Position numbers and translations under genes: made by a program. The notes beneath the pieces were generated by a model. It did not search any database and was not told the DNA's origin. It saw only the letters and a program-made list of their open reading frames with translations. 6,604 nucleotides of DNA, from NCBI GenBank assembly GCA_018901715.1, contig JAHIEL010000015.1, positions 1 to 6,604 of the forward strand, in the 5' to 3' direction. Source of the stretch: Patescibacteria group bacterium. GTDB taxonomy: Bacteria; Patescibacteriota; Minisyncoccia; Minisyncoccales; PEYH01. Below are positions 1-5,170 of this stretch, in pieces (the first letter of the stretch is position 1; each line of letters opens with the position of its first letter).

Positions 1-1
1 C

Positions 2-544
2 AACAAAAAACCGAAACAACATGGCTTTACTCTAATTGAGCTTTTGATAACTGTTAGCGTAATAACGGTTGGTATTGTCGCTGCCTTTACTGCTGTCCAG
101 CAGGGCATTTCAGTAGTTGATTATTCTCGCTCTCGCTTAACAGCCGCCTTTTTAGCGCAGGAGGGAGTAGAGATTATAAAAAACATAAGAGACACTAATT
201 TACTTGAAGGAAGAACAGCTACGGTTGATTGGAATGAGGGGATTGACCCGGGCGCTAGCCCAAAAGAATACGAAGTAGTATATGATGATGTTGATACTGC
301 AGGAGTAAATCTCGCTTCTGCGACTTGTAGCCCTAATTGCGATTTTTCAAATTTGAGATTTTTGAAAAAAATAGATAATGTTCTTTATAATTATAGTATA
401 GGAAACGACACAAGATATAAAAGAAAAGTAAGAATTGAAAAAATATCTAACGAGCATCTACGATTAACTATAGTAGTTTACTGGACAACAAAAAAAGGCA
501 GTGACGAGTTTCAATTAATTCAAGAAATGTATAAATGGTGGTAA
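2..544 (+). CDS. PilV/GspI-like minor pseudopilin, 5' end missing
   Basis: This is a small type IV pilus or type II secretion pseudopilin, held in the cytoplasmic membrane before assembly. The frame is already open at the left edge, so the true start lies upstream. The 180 visible residues begin with a basic leader (KKPKQHG) and the prepilin cleavage site G|FTLIE. Gly is encoded at 23-25, Phe at 26-28 and the conserved Glu+5 at 38-40. A hydrophobic helix of about 20 residues follows. The segment AFLAQEGVEIIKNIRD (about visible residues 49-64) is typical of PilV/GspI-like minor pilins, especially in Patescibacteria. Two cysteines four residues apart (visible residues 109 and 113) could form a disulfide. 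The Leu codon TTG at 44 lies inside the membrane helix and is not the start. The next gene is another pseudopilin 41 bases downstream, which suggests an operon. Prepilin identity is very likely; the PilV/GspI subclass is inferred from gene order and the AQEG motif. Confidence 0.85.
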   Translation, partial: NKKPKQHGFTLIELLITVSVITVGIVAAFTAVQQGISVVDYSRSRLTAAFLAQEGVEIIKNIRDTNLLEGRTATVDWNEGIDPGASPKEYEVVYDDVDTAGVNLASATCSPNCDFSNLRFLKKIDNVLYNYSIGNDTRYKRKVRIEKISNEHLRLTIVVYWTTKKGSDEFQLIQEMYKWW

Positions 545-576
545 ATCATCAGTGATCAGTTATTTCTTCTTTCTCT

Positions 577-594
577 TAATTATCAATGATTAAT
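577..594 (+). repeat. Dispersed repeat piece over the pilW-like start codon
   Basis: TAATTATCAATGATTAAT matches the reverse complement of the core repeated at 1764-1822 and 5187-5245. A polypyrimidine lead (TTCTTCTTTCTC, about 564-575) also resembles that core's reverse complement, with a few bases missing. The ATG at 586-588 lies inside the piece. There is no purine-rich Shine-Dalgarno sequence between 545 and 585. Confidence 0.7.
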
Positions 595-1137
595 AATAAG
601 TTATCAAAAAAAGGTTTCACCTTAATGGAGATGTTAATTGTCTCTGGTATGTTTTCTATTTTAATTATCGTGATTGCTTCAATTTTTGTTTCTGCTATAA
701 GAATAGAGAATAAAGTTTTTGCTACTAAAAAAGTTTTAAGTCAGGTAAGTTATAGCGTAGAGTATATGACTCGGGCAATAAGAATGGCGGAAAAGGATAC
801 AGTTGGCGATTGCATTAGTAGGGGAGATAATTATGAGATTTCCGGAGTAAATGACGACAACATTACTTTTAAAAATGCTTTGCAAGATGGAAATTGTCAG
901 ATTTTTTATCTAAACAATGGGCAGATTAAAATACAGGACTTTGTTACTGGAACTGATTTTGATTTAACTTCTTCTGATGTAGAGATTTCAAATTTAAGTT
1001 TTACTGCCAATGGAGAGCAACAAGGCGATATTTTTCAACCATTTATTACAATATATCTTGAAGCCCAGTCATCTGATAGTCCGATTTTAGAAATTCAAAC
1101 AAGTGTTTCTCAACGAAATCCAGACATAACGAGATAA
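586..1137 (+). CDS. PilW/GspJ-like minor pseudopilin
   Basis: This 183-residue type IV prepilin probably contributes to the tip or initiation complex of a pilus. The basic leader MINNKLSKKG is followed by cleavage site G10|F11-T-L-M-E15, with Glu+5 present. A hydrophobic helix covers about residues 12-38. The following segment (KKVLSQVSYSVEYMTRAIRMAE) is the amphipathic extension of the pilin helix and resembles PilW/GspJ proteins. The C-terminal half is rich in short beta-prone stretches, as expected for a pseudopilin head. The ATG at 586 is the only sensible start because the leader then has the usual length. It has no Shine-Dalgarno sequence and lies inside a dispersed repeat, which explains the Met-Ile-Asn beginning shared with LigA. 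It lies between a PilV/GspI-like and a PilX/GspK-like gene, the usual I-J-K order. The prepilin call is firm; the PilW/GspJ subclass is inferred. Confidence 0.85.
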   Translation: MINNKLSKKGFTLMEMLIVSGMFSILIIVIASIFVSAIRIENKVFATKKVLSQVSYSVEYMTRAIRMAEKDTVGDCISRGDNYEISGVNDDNITFKNALQDGNCQIFYLNNGQIKIQDFVTGTDFDLTSSDVEISNLSFTANGEQQGDIFQPFITIYLEAQSSDSPILEIQTSVSQRNPDITR

Positions 1138-1155
1138 GAAAAATTAATCTAATTT

Positions 1156-1221
1156 CTAATGACAAATCCACGAGACCCGTCCTCGTTGATGAGGACGGGT
1201 CTCATAAGAATTTGTCATTAG
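1156..1221 (+). repeat. Long two-stage hairpin between pilin genes
   Basis: An inner stem pairs GAGACCCGTCCTC (1172-1184) with GAGGACGGGTCTC (1191-1203): 13 perfect base pairs around the loop GTTGAT. An outer stem pairs CTAATGACAAAT (1156-1167) with ATTTGTCATTAG (1210-1221): 12 perfect pairs, separated from the inner stem by an asymmetric internal loop. Complementarity continues weakly outward through AATT on both sides. No T-run follows, so it is not a standard intrinsic terminator. It may be a palindromic mobile repeat or an RNA-stabilising structure within the pilin transcript. Confidence 0.85.
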
Positions 1222-1234
1222 GAATTGGGATTTG

Positions 1235-1268
1235 ATTAGAATAATTAGGAATAATTAGAATAATTAAG
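1235..1268 (+). repeat. AT-rich short tandem repeat before pilX-like gene
   Basis: Three to four imperfect copies of a 9-10 base unit: ATTAGAATA, ATTAGGAATA, ATTAGAATA, ATTAAG. They fill the space between the hairpin element and the PilX-like gene. TTGATT (1232-1237) and TAGAAT (1256-1261), 18 bases apart, could act as a weak promoter, but such matches are expected in AT-rich repeats. Confidence 0.7.
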
Positions 1269-1284
1269 ATAGTCAAAGTTTTTT

Positions 1285-1650
1285 ATGCAAGAAAAATTTC
1301 AAAAGGGAACTACCCTATATTTCGCAATAATAATATTGTCAATTCTTTTGGCAGCTGTGTTTAGTTTAGGAACAGTTGTCTTGCTTCAGCTAAGGACAAT
1401 TAAGGGAATGGGGGATTCTATTATCGCCTATTATGCTGCTGATTCTGGAGCAGAAACTGCACTGTATAATGGCAAGAGTTCTCCTCCGTCTGATATTTCT
1501 CAAACATCTATCTGGAGCGGGGGATTTGCTTCTTTTGAAACAGAGACCTTTGCTACAGGCACGCCTGAATGTATAAATGGAAGATGGTATTGTATAAGTT
1601 CAGTTGGTAAATATCAATCTACTGAAAGGCGGGTTAAAATTACGCGATAG
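1285..1650 (+). CDS. PilX/GspK-like minor pseudopilin lacking Glu+5
   Basis: A 121-residue membrane-anchored protein that I read as the third minor pseudopilin of the cluster. The leader MQEKFQKG is short and basic. Gly8 is followed by TTLYF and a hydrophobic helix to about residue 35, so the mature protein would have Phe rather than Glu at position +5. PilX and GspK relatives often lack the standard GFTLIE motif and Glu+5. YYAADSGAETAL (residues 49-60) corresponds to the A-A-E/D-x-A/G segment after the helix in PilX-type proteins. The C-terminal pattern (SVGKYQSTERRVKI) also suits this group. Cys96 and Cys103 could form a disulfide. The ATG at 1285 has no Shine-Dalgarno sequence. The gene follows the I- and J-like genes in the usual order. 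A small signal-anchored protein of another kind remains possible. Confidence 0.65.
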   Translation: MQEKFQKGTTLYFAIIILSILLAAVFSLGTVVLLQLRTIKGMGDSIIAYYAADSGAETALYNGKSSPPSDISQTSIWSGGFASFETETFATGTPECINGRWYCISSVGKYQSTERRVKITR

Positions 1651-1674
1651 TTCCTCTTCAACGAGACCTGTCTC
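1651..1674 (-). repeat. Possible decayed relative of the 1172-1203 hairpin element
   Basis: Read on the minus strand, this stretch gives GAGACAGGTCTCGTTGAAG followed by AGGAA. It aligns with the left arm, loop and start of the right arm of the hairpin at 1172-1203 at about 20 of 24 columns, with one gap. It begins immediately after the PilX-like stop codon, so two related elements in opposite orientation may flank that gene. The match is short and the relationship is an inference. Confidence 0.4.
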
Positions 1675-1684
1675 AATCCTCTTG

Positions 1685-1716
1685 CGGGTCGCACCCGTTT
1701 TAACGGGTGCGACCCG
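1685..1716 (+). repeat. GC-rich perfect hairpin after pilin cluster
   Basis: CGGGTCGCACCCGTT (1685-1699) pairs perfectly with AACGGGTGCGACCCG (1702-1716), a 15-base-pair stem with a two-base spacer. Each arm can also fold on itself (GGG...CCC), so alternative structures exist. It could stop or slow transcription leaving the pilin genes, but there is no T-run after it, only TTAAAACCC, so terminator function is uncertain. Its composition differs sharply from the AT-rich surroundings. Confidence 0.75.
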
Positions 1717-1743
1717 TTAAAACCCTTGTTAATCGTCGCTCTT

Positions 1744-1841
1744 CCTTCCGCCCCCGCTCCCGCCCTCATAAGAAAAAATCATTGATAATTAATCATTGAT
1801 AATTAAAGAAAAAGAAAGAAGGGGCGGGGGCGGGGAAAGGG
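1744..1841 (+). repeat. Inverted-repeat element, copy 1 (59-base core at 1764-1822)
   Basis: A core at 1764-1822 is identical, base for base, to 5187-5245. It contains a tandem 14-mer ATCATTGATAATTA (1778-1791 and 1792-1805), then an A/G-rich tail. The flanks are complementary: GCCCCCGCTCC (1750-1760) pairs with GGGGCGGGGGC (1821-1831), with one G-T wobble. The whole resembles a small palindromic repeat or miniature inverted-repeat element with no coding capacity. No clear target-site duplication was seen. It lies about 50 bases upstream of ligA. Confidence 0.85.
1821..1841 (+). promoter_or_regulatory. G-quadruplex motif upstream of ligA
   Basis: Four G-runs of 4, 5, 4 and 3 bases are separated by loops C, C and AAA, which meets the standard G-quadruplex pattern with very short loops. 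It is on the coding strand and ends 50 bases before the ligA start. If the leader is transcribed it would also be present in the RNA. It could compete with the hairpin formed by the same G-rich arm. The motif is seen directly; a regulatory role is inference. Confidence 0.5.
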
Positions 1842-1863
1842 CTAGAGAGGACTGGAGCGAGAG

Positions 1864-1894
1864 AAGGAGAAGCAGAATGATCAATTATCAATGA
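1864..1894 (+). promoter_or_regulatory. Shine-Dalgarno and five-codon leader frame before ligA
   Basis: AAGGAG at 1864-1869 is the best ribosome-binding site in the window. It is 7 bases from an ATG at 1877, an ideal distance, but 21 bases from the ligA ATG at 1891. The 1877 frame reads Met-Ile-Asn-Tyr-Gln and stops at TGA 1892-1894, overlapping the ligA ATG as ATGA. This arrangement suits translational coupling or reinitiation. Positions 1877-1890 and 1891-1904 are an imperfect 14-base tandem duplication, so the leader frame may be a by-product of repeat expansion. Confidence 0.5.
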
Positions 1895-1902
1895 TTAATT
1901 AT
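1883..1902 (+). repeat. Dispersed repeat piece over the ligA start codon
   Basis: AATTATCAATGATTAATTAT is a perfect 20-base match to the reverse complement of part of the core element (about 1785-1804). The ligA ATG at 1891-1893 lies within it, as at the PilW-like start. With the inverted copy 80-100 bases upstream it could also form a long-range stem that hides the start codon. Confidence 0.75.
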
Positions 1903-3942
1903 AAACCCCAAGCCAAAATCAGAATAGACAAACTTAAAAAGGTGATTAATTATCACCGTTATTTATATCATGTATTAGATAAGCAGGAGATTTCCGATTC
2001 AGCGATTGATTCTTTAAAGCATGAGCTTTTTCAATTAGAAGAAAAATTTCCTGATTTAAAAACCAGCGATTCTCCGACTCAAAGAGTTGGCGGAAGTCCT
2101 TTAGAGAAGTTTAATAAGGTAGAACATAGAACAGCAATGCTATCAATTGAAGATCTATTTAGTAGAGATGAGCTTGAGAAGTGGCAAGAATATTTAAAAC
2201 GATTAGCACCAAGCGAACAGCTTAATTATTTCTGCGAACTTAAAATTGATGGCTTTGCTGTGAGCTTAATTTATGAAAAAGGAATTCTAATTAAAGCAGC
2301 AACAAGGGGCGATGGAAGCATAGGCGAAGATATTACTCAAAACATTAAGACCATAGAGAGCATACCCTTGAATCTTGATGTTTTTGAAAAGATTCAGGAT
2401 AAGGAGATTGATATAAAAGTTAAACAAATAATTAAGAGTAAAAGAATAGAGATAAGAGGGGAAATATATATGGACAAGAAATCATTTGAATTGATTAATA
2501 AGAAAAGAGAGAAACAAGGTGAAAATCAATACGCTAACCCAAGAAATTTAGCTGCTGGGTCAATTCGCCAGCTAAATCCAGAATTAGCTAGTTCAAGGAA
2601 TTTAAAATTTTTAGCATACGATATACCATCCGATATGCCATCCGATATAGGTATATCTAAGCATTCAGACAAGCATCTCTTTTTATCAACATTAGGATTT
2701 AAAGCAGAAAAGGGAGAAATTTGCAATTCTTTAAAGGAAATAAACGACTTTTGGCAAAAATCAGCTGAAAAAAGAGAAAAACTGCCATATCAAGTGGATG
2801 GCATTGTAATAACAATAAATAATAACCTTTTATTTAAAAAATTAGGTGTAGCTGGTAAAAGTCCAAGAGGTGTTAGGGCTTTAAAATTTGCAGCAAAACA
2901 AACAACTACTAAAATACAAGATATAAAAATTCAGCTTGGAAGGACTGGTGTTGCCACGCCTGTTGCTTGTTTAAGTCCAGCGAATATAGCAGGCGTTACG
3001 ATCAGTAGGGCTACGCTTCACAACAAAGATCAGATTGAAAGATTGGGTGTAAAAATAGGCGACACAGTCATTATAGAACGCGCAGGAGATGTAATTCCAG
3101 CTGTTGTAAAAGTTTTAAAGGACTTAAGAACAGGTAGGGAAAAATCTTTCAAATTTCCTGAAAAATGCCCAGCTTGCGGAGCAAAGCTTATCAATTTAAA
3201 AGGAGAAGTTGCTTGGCGTTGTCCAAACAGCGATTGTTCTGCGCAAAGAACCGAGTTTTTAGAGCATTTTGTTTCTAAAAAGTCCTTTAATATAGAGGGC
3301 TTGGGTCCTAAAATTATGCGTCAAATAGTTGACAATGGTTTGATTGTGTCTCCAGCAGATATTTTTGACTTAAAAGAAAATGATTTAGTGTCTTTAGAAC
3401 GGTTTGCTGAAAAATCAGCTAAAAATCTAATTAAAGAAATTCAAATAAGTAAAAAAATTCCTTTGAACCGTCTCATATTTTCCTTTGGCATTAGGCACAT
3501 AGGAGAAGAAACAGCGCGCGATTTAGCTGACGAATTCGGGAGTTTAGAAAAACTAAAAAATGCCTCTATCCAAGAAATTTTAGCAATCCATAATATTGGA
3601 AACCAGGTTTCCAAATCAATTTATAGCTGGTTTAGGAAGGATGAAAATATTGAATTTATTTCTAAGTTAAAGAATAGAGGAATAAGCATTCTTTTACCTA
3701 AAGCATCTAGCAATAAGCTAAAAGGAAAATCATTTGTTATCACTGGTTCTCTTGCTTCTATGTCTCGGGATATCGCGTATCAATTAATAAGAGACAATGG
3801 TGGAGAGGTATTGAATTCTTTAAGTAAAAATACTGATTTCTTAATTAAGGGGGAGAATCCAGGGCAAAAGCTCAAACAAGCAGGGCAATTAGGAATTAAA
3901 GTAATAAACGAGCAAGAGTTTTTAAAAATAATCAACAATTGA
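1891..3942 (+). CDS. ligA: NAD-dependent DNA ligase LigA
   Basis: LigA seals nicks in duplex DNA during replication and repair, using NAD+ to form a ligase-AMP intermediate and releasing NMN. The 683-residue length is close to E. coli LigA (671). In order: domain Ia at about 1-70; adenylation domain with catalytic Lys118 in ELKIDG (116-121), TRGDGSIGEDI (138-148), RGEIY (189-193), VDGIVI (302-307) and motif V LKFAAK (331-336); OB domain from about 345 with GRTG and RAGDVIP; a four-Cys zinc finger (Cys426, 429, 444, 449); helix-hairpin-helix region about 465-600; and a C-terminal BRCT domain (about 608-683). In domain Ia the NMN-binding set is Tyr26, His27, Asp36 and Asp40, but the Tyr equivalent to E. 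coli Tyr35 is Ile39. A short extra segment lies at about 164-186. The ATG at 1891 lies in a repeat, without its own well-placed Shine-Dalgarno. The stop overlaps the rodA start by one base. Confidence 0.97.
   Translation: MINYKPQAKIRIDKLKKVINYHRYLYHVLDKQEISDSAIDSLKHELFQLEEKFPDLKTSDSPTQRVGGSPLEKFNKVEHRTAMLSIEDLFSRDELEKWQEYLKRLAPSEQLNYFCELKIDGFAVSLIYEKGILIKAATRGDGSIGEDITQNIKTIESIPLNLDVFEKIQDKEIDIKVKQIIKSKRIEIRGEIYMDKKSFELINKKREKQGENQYANPRNLAAGSIRQLNPELASSRNLKFLAYDIPSDMPSDIGISKHSDKHLFLSTLGFKAEKGEICNSLKEINDFWQKSAEKREKLPYQVDGIVITINNNLLFKKLGVAGKSPRGVRALKFAAKQTTTKIQDIKIQLGRTGVATPVACLSPANIAGVTISRATLHNKDQIERLGVKIGDTVIIERAGDVIPAVVKVLKDLRTGREKSFKFPEKCPACGAKLINLKGEVAWRCPNSDCSAQRTEFLEHFVSKKSFNIEGLGPKIMRQIVDNGLIVSPADIFDLKENDLVSLERFAEKSAKNLIKEIQISKKIPLNRLIFSFGIRHIGEETARDLADEFGSLEKLKNASIQEILAIHNIGNQVSKSIYSWFRKDENIEFISKLKNRGISILLPKASSNKLKGKSFVITGSLASMSRDIAYQLIRDNGGEVLNSLSKNTDFLIKGENPGQKLKQAGQLGIKVINEQEFLKIINN
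2626..2649 (+). repeat. 12-base in-frame tandem duplication in ligA
   Basis: CCATCCGATATG is followed directly by CCATCCGATATA. The unit encodes Pro-Ser-Asp-Met then Pro-Ser-Asp-Ile (residues 246-253) in the adenylation domain, in a variable loop after LKFLAYD. Being four codons it keeps the frame. The word ATCCGATA also occurs twice, inverted, at 5124-5151. Confidence 0.75.
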
Positions 3943-5027
3943 TGCTTTCCTACTTAAGAAAAATTGATTGGCCGATTATTCTAATTGTTCTAATTTTATT
4001 AGGCATTGGAATGGCCTCTATTTATAGCTCTTCCAGTTCCGAGAGCGGGTTTTTAAATTTTTATAAACAAGCGGCATTTATAGGCGTTGGCCTTGTCTTA
4101 ATGCTTATCTTTGCCTTGATAGATTATCGCAACCTTAAAGATAATTCTTATTTAATATTAATATTTTATCTTGTTTTTCTTATATTATTAGCAGGATTAT
4201 TTATTTTCGGCGACCGCATTAGAGGAGTCAAAAGTTGGTATAAAATAGGGCATTTGGCATTTGCTCCTACGGAGTTTGTTAAAATTATTTTAATAATTCT
4301 TTTAGCAAAATATTTTTCCAAGCGCCATATAGAAATGTATAGAATTATTCATATCATAATGTCTGGCATTTATGTGTTTTTACCAGCACTTTTAATCTAT
4401 TTACAACCGGACTTGGGCTCTGTTTTAGTCATTTTATTTCTATGGCTTGGAGTTTTAATTGTTTCAGGCATTAAGCTACGCCACTTCTTTATTCTTATAC
4501 TAATTGGTATCGTTATATTCGCTTTATCTTGGAATTTTTTCTTAAAAGATTATCAGAAAGAGCGGATTATAAGTTTTATTACACCAGAATATCAGCCATT
4601 AGAAATCGGCTGGAGTCAAAGGCAGGCGAAAATAGCTATTGCTAGTGGTGGGCTTTTGGGCAAAGGGTTTTCACGAGGCAGTCAGACCCAAAATGGGTTT
4701 TTATCAGAACCACAGACCGATTTTATCATTTCTGCTATTGCTGAAGAGTTTGGTTTTATAGCCATTATTATTGTTTGCGGGTTATTTTTACTGCTTTTTT
4801 GGAGAATTATTAGAATTGCTTTTGAAGCAAATGATAATTTTGCGCGTTTATTTACAGCTGGTTTTGGCATTATCATTATTGCCCAAGTTTTTATTAATTT
4901 AGGCAGTAATCTTGGCTTTTTACCAGTAATCGGCATTCCTTTGCCATTCGTGAGTTATGGTGGCTCATTTTTAATAGCAATTTTTATTGCTTTAGGCATA
5001 ATTCAAAACATTAAAATCAATAGCTAA
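3942..5027 (+). CDS. rodA: RodA-type SEDS peptidoglycan glycosyltransferase
   Basis: RodA polymerises lipid II into glycan strands in the cytoplasmic membrane and works with a class B penicillin-binding protein in side-wall growth. The 361-residue protein is almost entirely hydrophobic, compatible with about ten membrane helices. SEDS landmarks: KSWYKIGHLAFAPTEFVK (97-114), QPDLGS (155-160), GWSQRQAKIAIASGGLLGKG (223-242), SEPQTDFIISAIAEEFGF (255-272) with the presumed catalytic Asp260, and LPVIGIPLPFVSYGG (327-341). The GIPLPFVSYGG form and the KSWYKIG segment favour RodA over FtsW. The ATG at 3942 overlaps the ligA TGA as TGATG; a TTG one codon earlier is a weaker alternative. No Shine-Dalgarno is visible, so translation probably depends on coupling to ligA. 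A short intrinsic terminator follows. No penicillin-binding protein partner is in the window. Confidence 0.93.
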   Translation: MLSYLRKIDWPIILIVLILLGIGMASIYSSSSSESGFLNFYKQAAFIGVGLVLMLIFALIDYRNLKDNSYLILIFYLVFLILLAGLFIFGDRIRGVKSWYKIGHLAFAPTEFVKIILIILLAKYFSKRHIEMYRIIHIIMSGIYVFLPALLIYLQPDLGSVLVILFLWLGVLIVSGIKLRHFFILILIGIVIFALSWNFFLKDYQKERIISFITPEYQPLEIGWSQRQAKIAIASGGLLGKGFSRGSQTQNGFLSEPQTDFIISAIAEEFGFIAIIIVCGLFLLLFWRIIRIAFEANDNFARLFTAGFGIIIIAQVFINLGSNLGFLPVIGIPLPFVSYGGSFLIAIFIALGIIQNIKINS

Positions 5028-5062
5028 AACAATAGATAATCAGTAGTAAATTCCCAATAAAG

Positions 5063-5071
5063 TTATCCACA
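5063..5071 (+). promoter_or_regulatory. Single DnaA-box-like site
   Basis: TTATCCACA is an exact match to the strong E. coli DnaA box. It stands alone in the rodA 3' region, without further boxes or an unwinding-element context that I can identify. One exact 9-mer match in a window of this size is plausible by chance. Confidence 0.2.
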
Positions 5072-5074
5072 ATT

Positions 5075-5095
5075 ACCGGCTTGACCGGTTTTTTT
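5075..5095 (+). terminator. Intrinsic terminator after rodA
   Basis: ACCGG (5075-5079) pairs with CCGGT (5085-5089) around the loop CTTGA and runs into a seven-T tract (5089-5095). The stem is short but GC-rich, and the site lies 48 bases after the rodA stop. It probably closes the ligA-rodA transcript and separates it from the surface-protein gene. Confidence 0.65.
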
Positions 5096-5123
5096 ATTTC
5101 TGGGAAAATAGATATAAGATACC

Positions 5124-5151
5124 GTATCGGATAGCAATATCTGTATCGGAT
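5124..5151 (+). repeat. Short direct repeat GTATCGGAT
   Basis: GTATCGGAT occurs at 5124-5132 and 5143-5151, 19 bases start to start (about two helical turns). Paired 9-mers at this spacing could be an operator for the gene at 5283, or simply a repeat word. Its inverse occurs twice inside ligA (2626-2649), which weakens an operator reading. Confidence 0.35.
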
Positions 5152-5170
5152 TAATAATCAATAATTTTAT

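Noticed and set aside
21..35. ATG near the left edge as the start of the first pilin gene
   Set aside because: It is in a different frame and meets a stop after four codons; the pilin frame is already open from the edge.
1778..1805. Tandem 14-mers as a CRISPR or iteron array
   Set aside because: There are only two units with no spacers and no cas or rep gene nearby; they are part of a dispersed intergenic element.
2526..2726. Minus-strand open frame of 66 codons inside ligA
   Set aside because: It lies wholly within conserved ligA coding sequence, has no recognisable domain, and is best explained as a shadow.
3939..3941. TTG as the rodA start
   Set aside because: The next codon is ATG, which gives the common TGATG overlap and loses only one residue.
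4682..4936. Minus-strand open frame of 84 codons inside rodA
   Set aside because: It overlaps the conserved catalytic part of rodA and its translation looks like composition-driven noise.
5081..5118. TTGACC with downstream TATAAG as a promoter for the 5283 gene
   Set aside because: The spacing is 26 bases, too long, and TTGACC is part of the rodA terminator hairpin.
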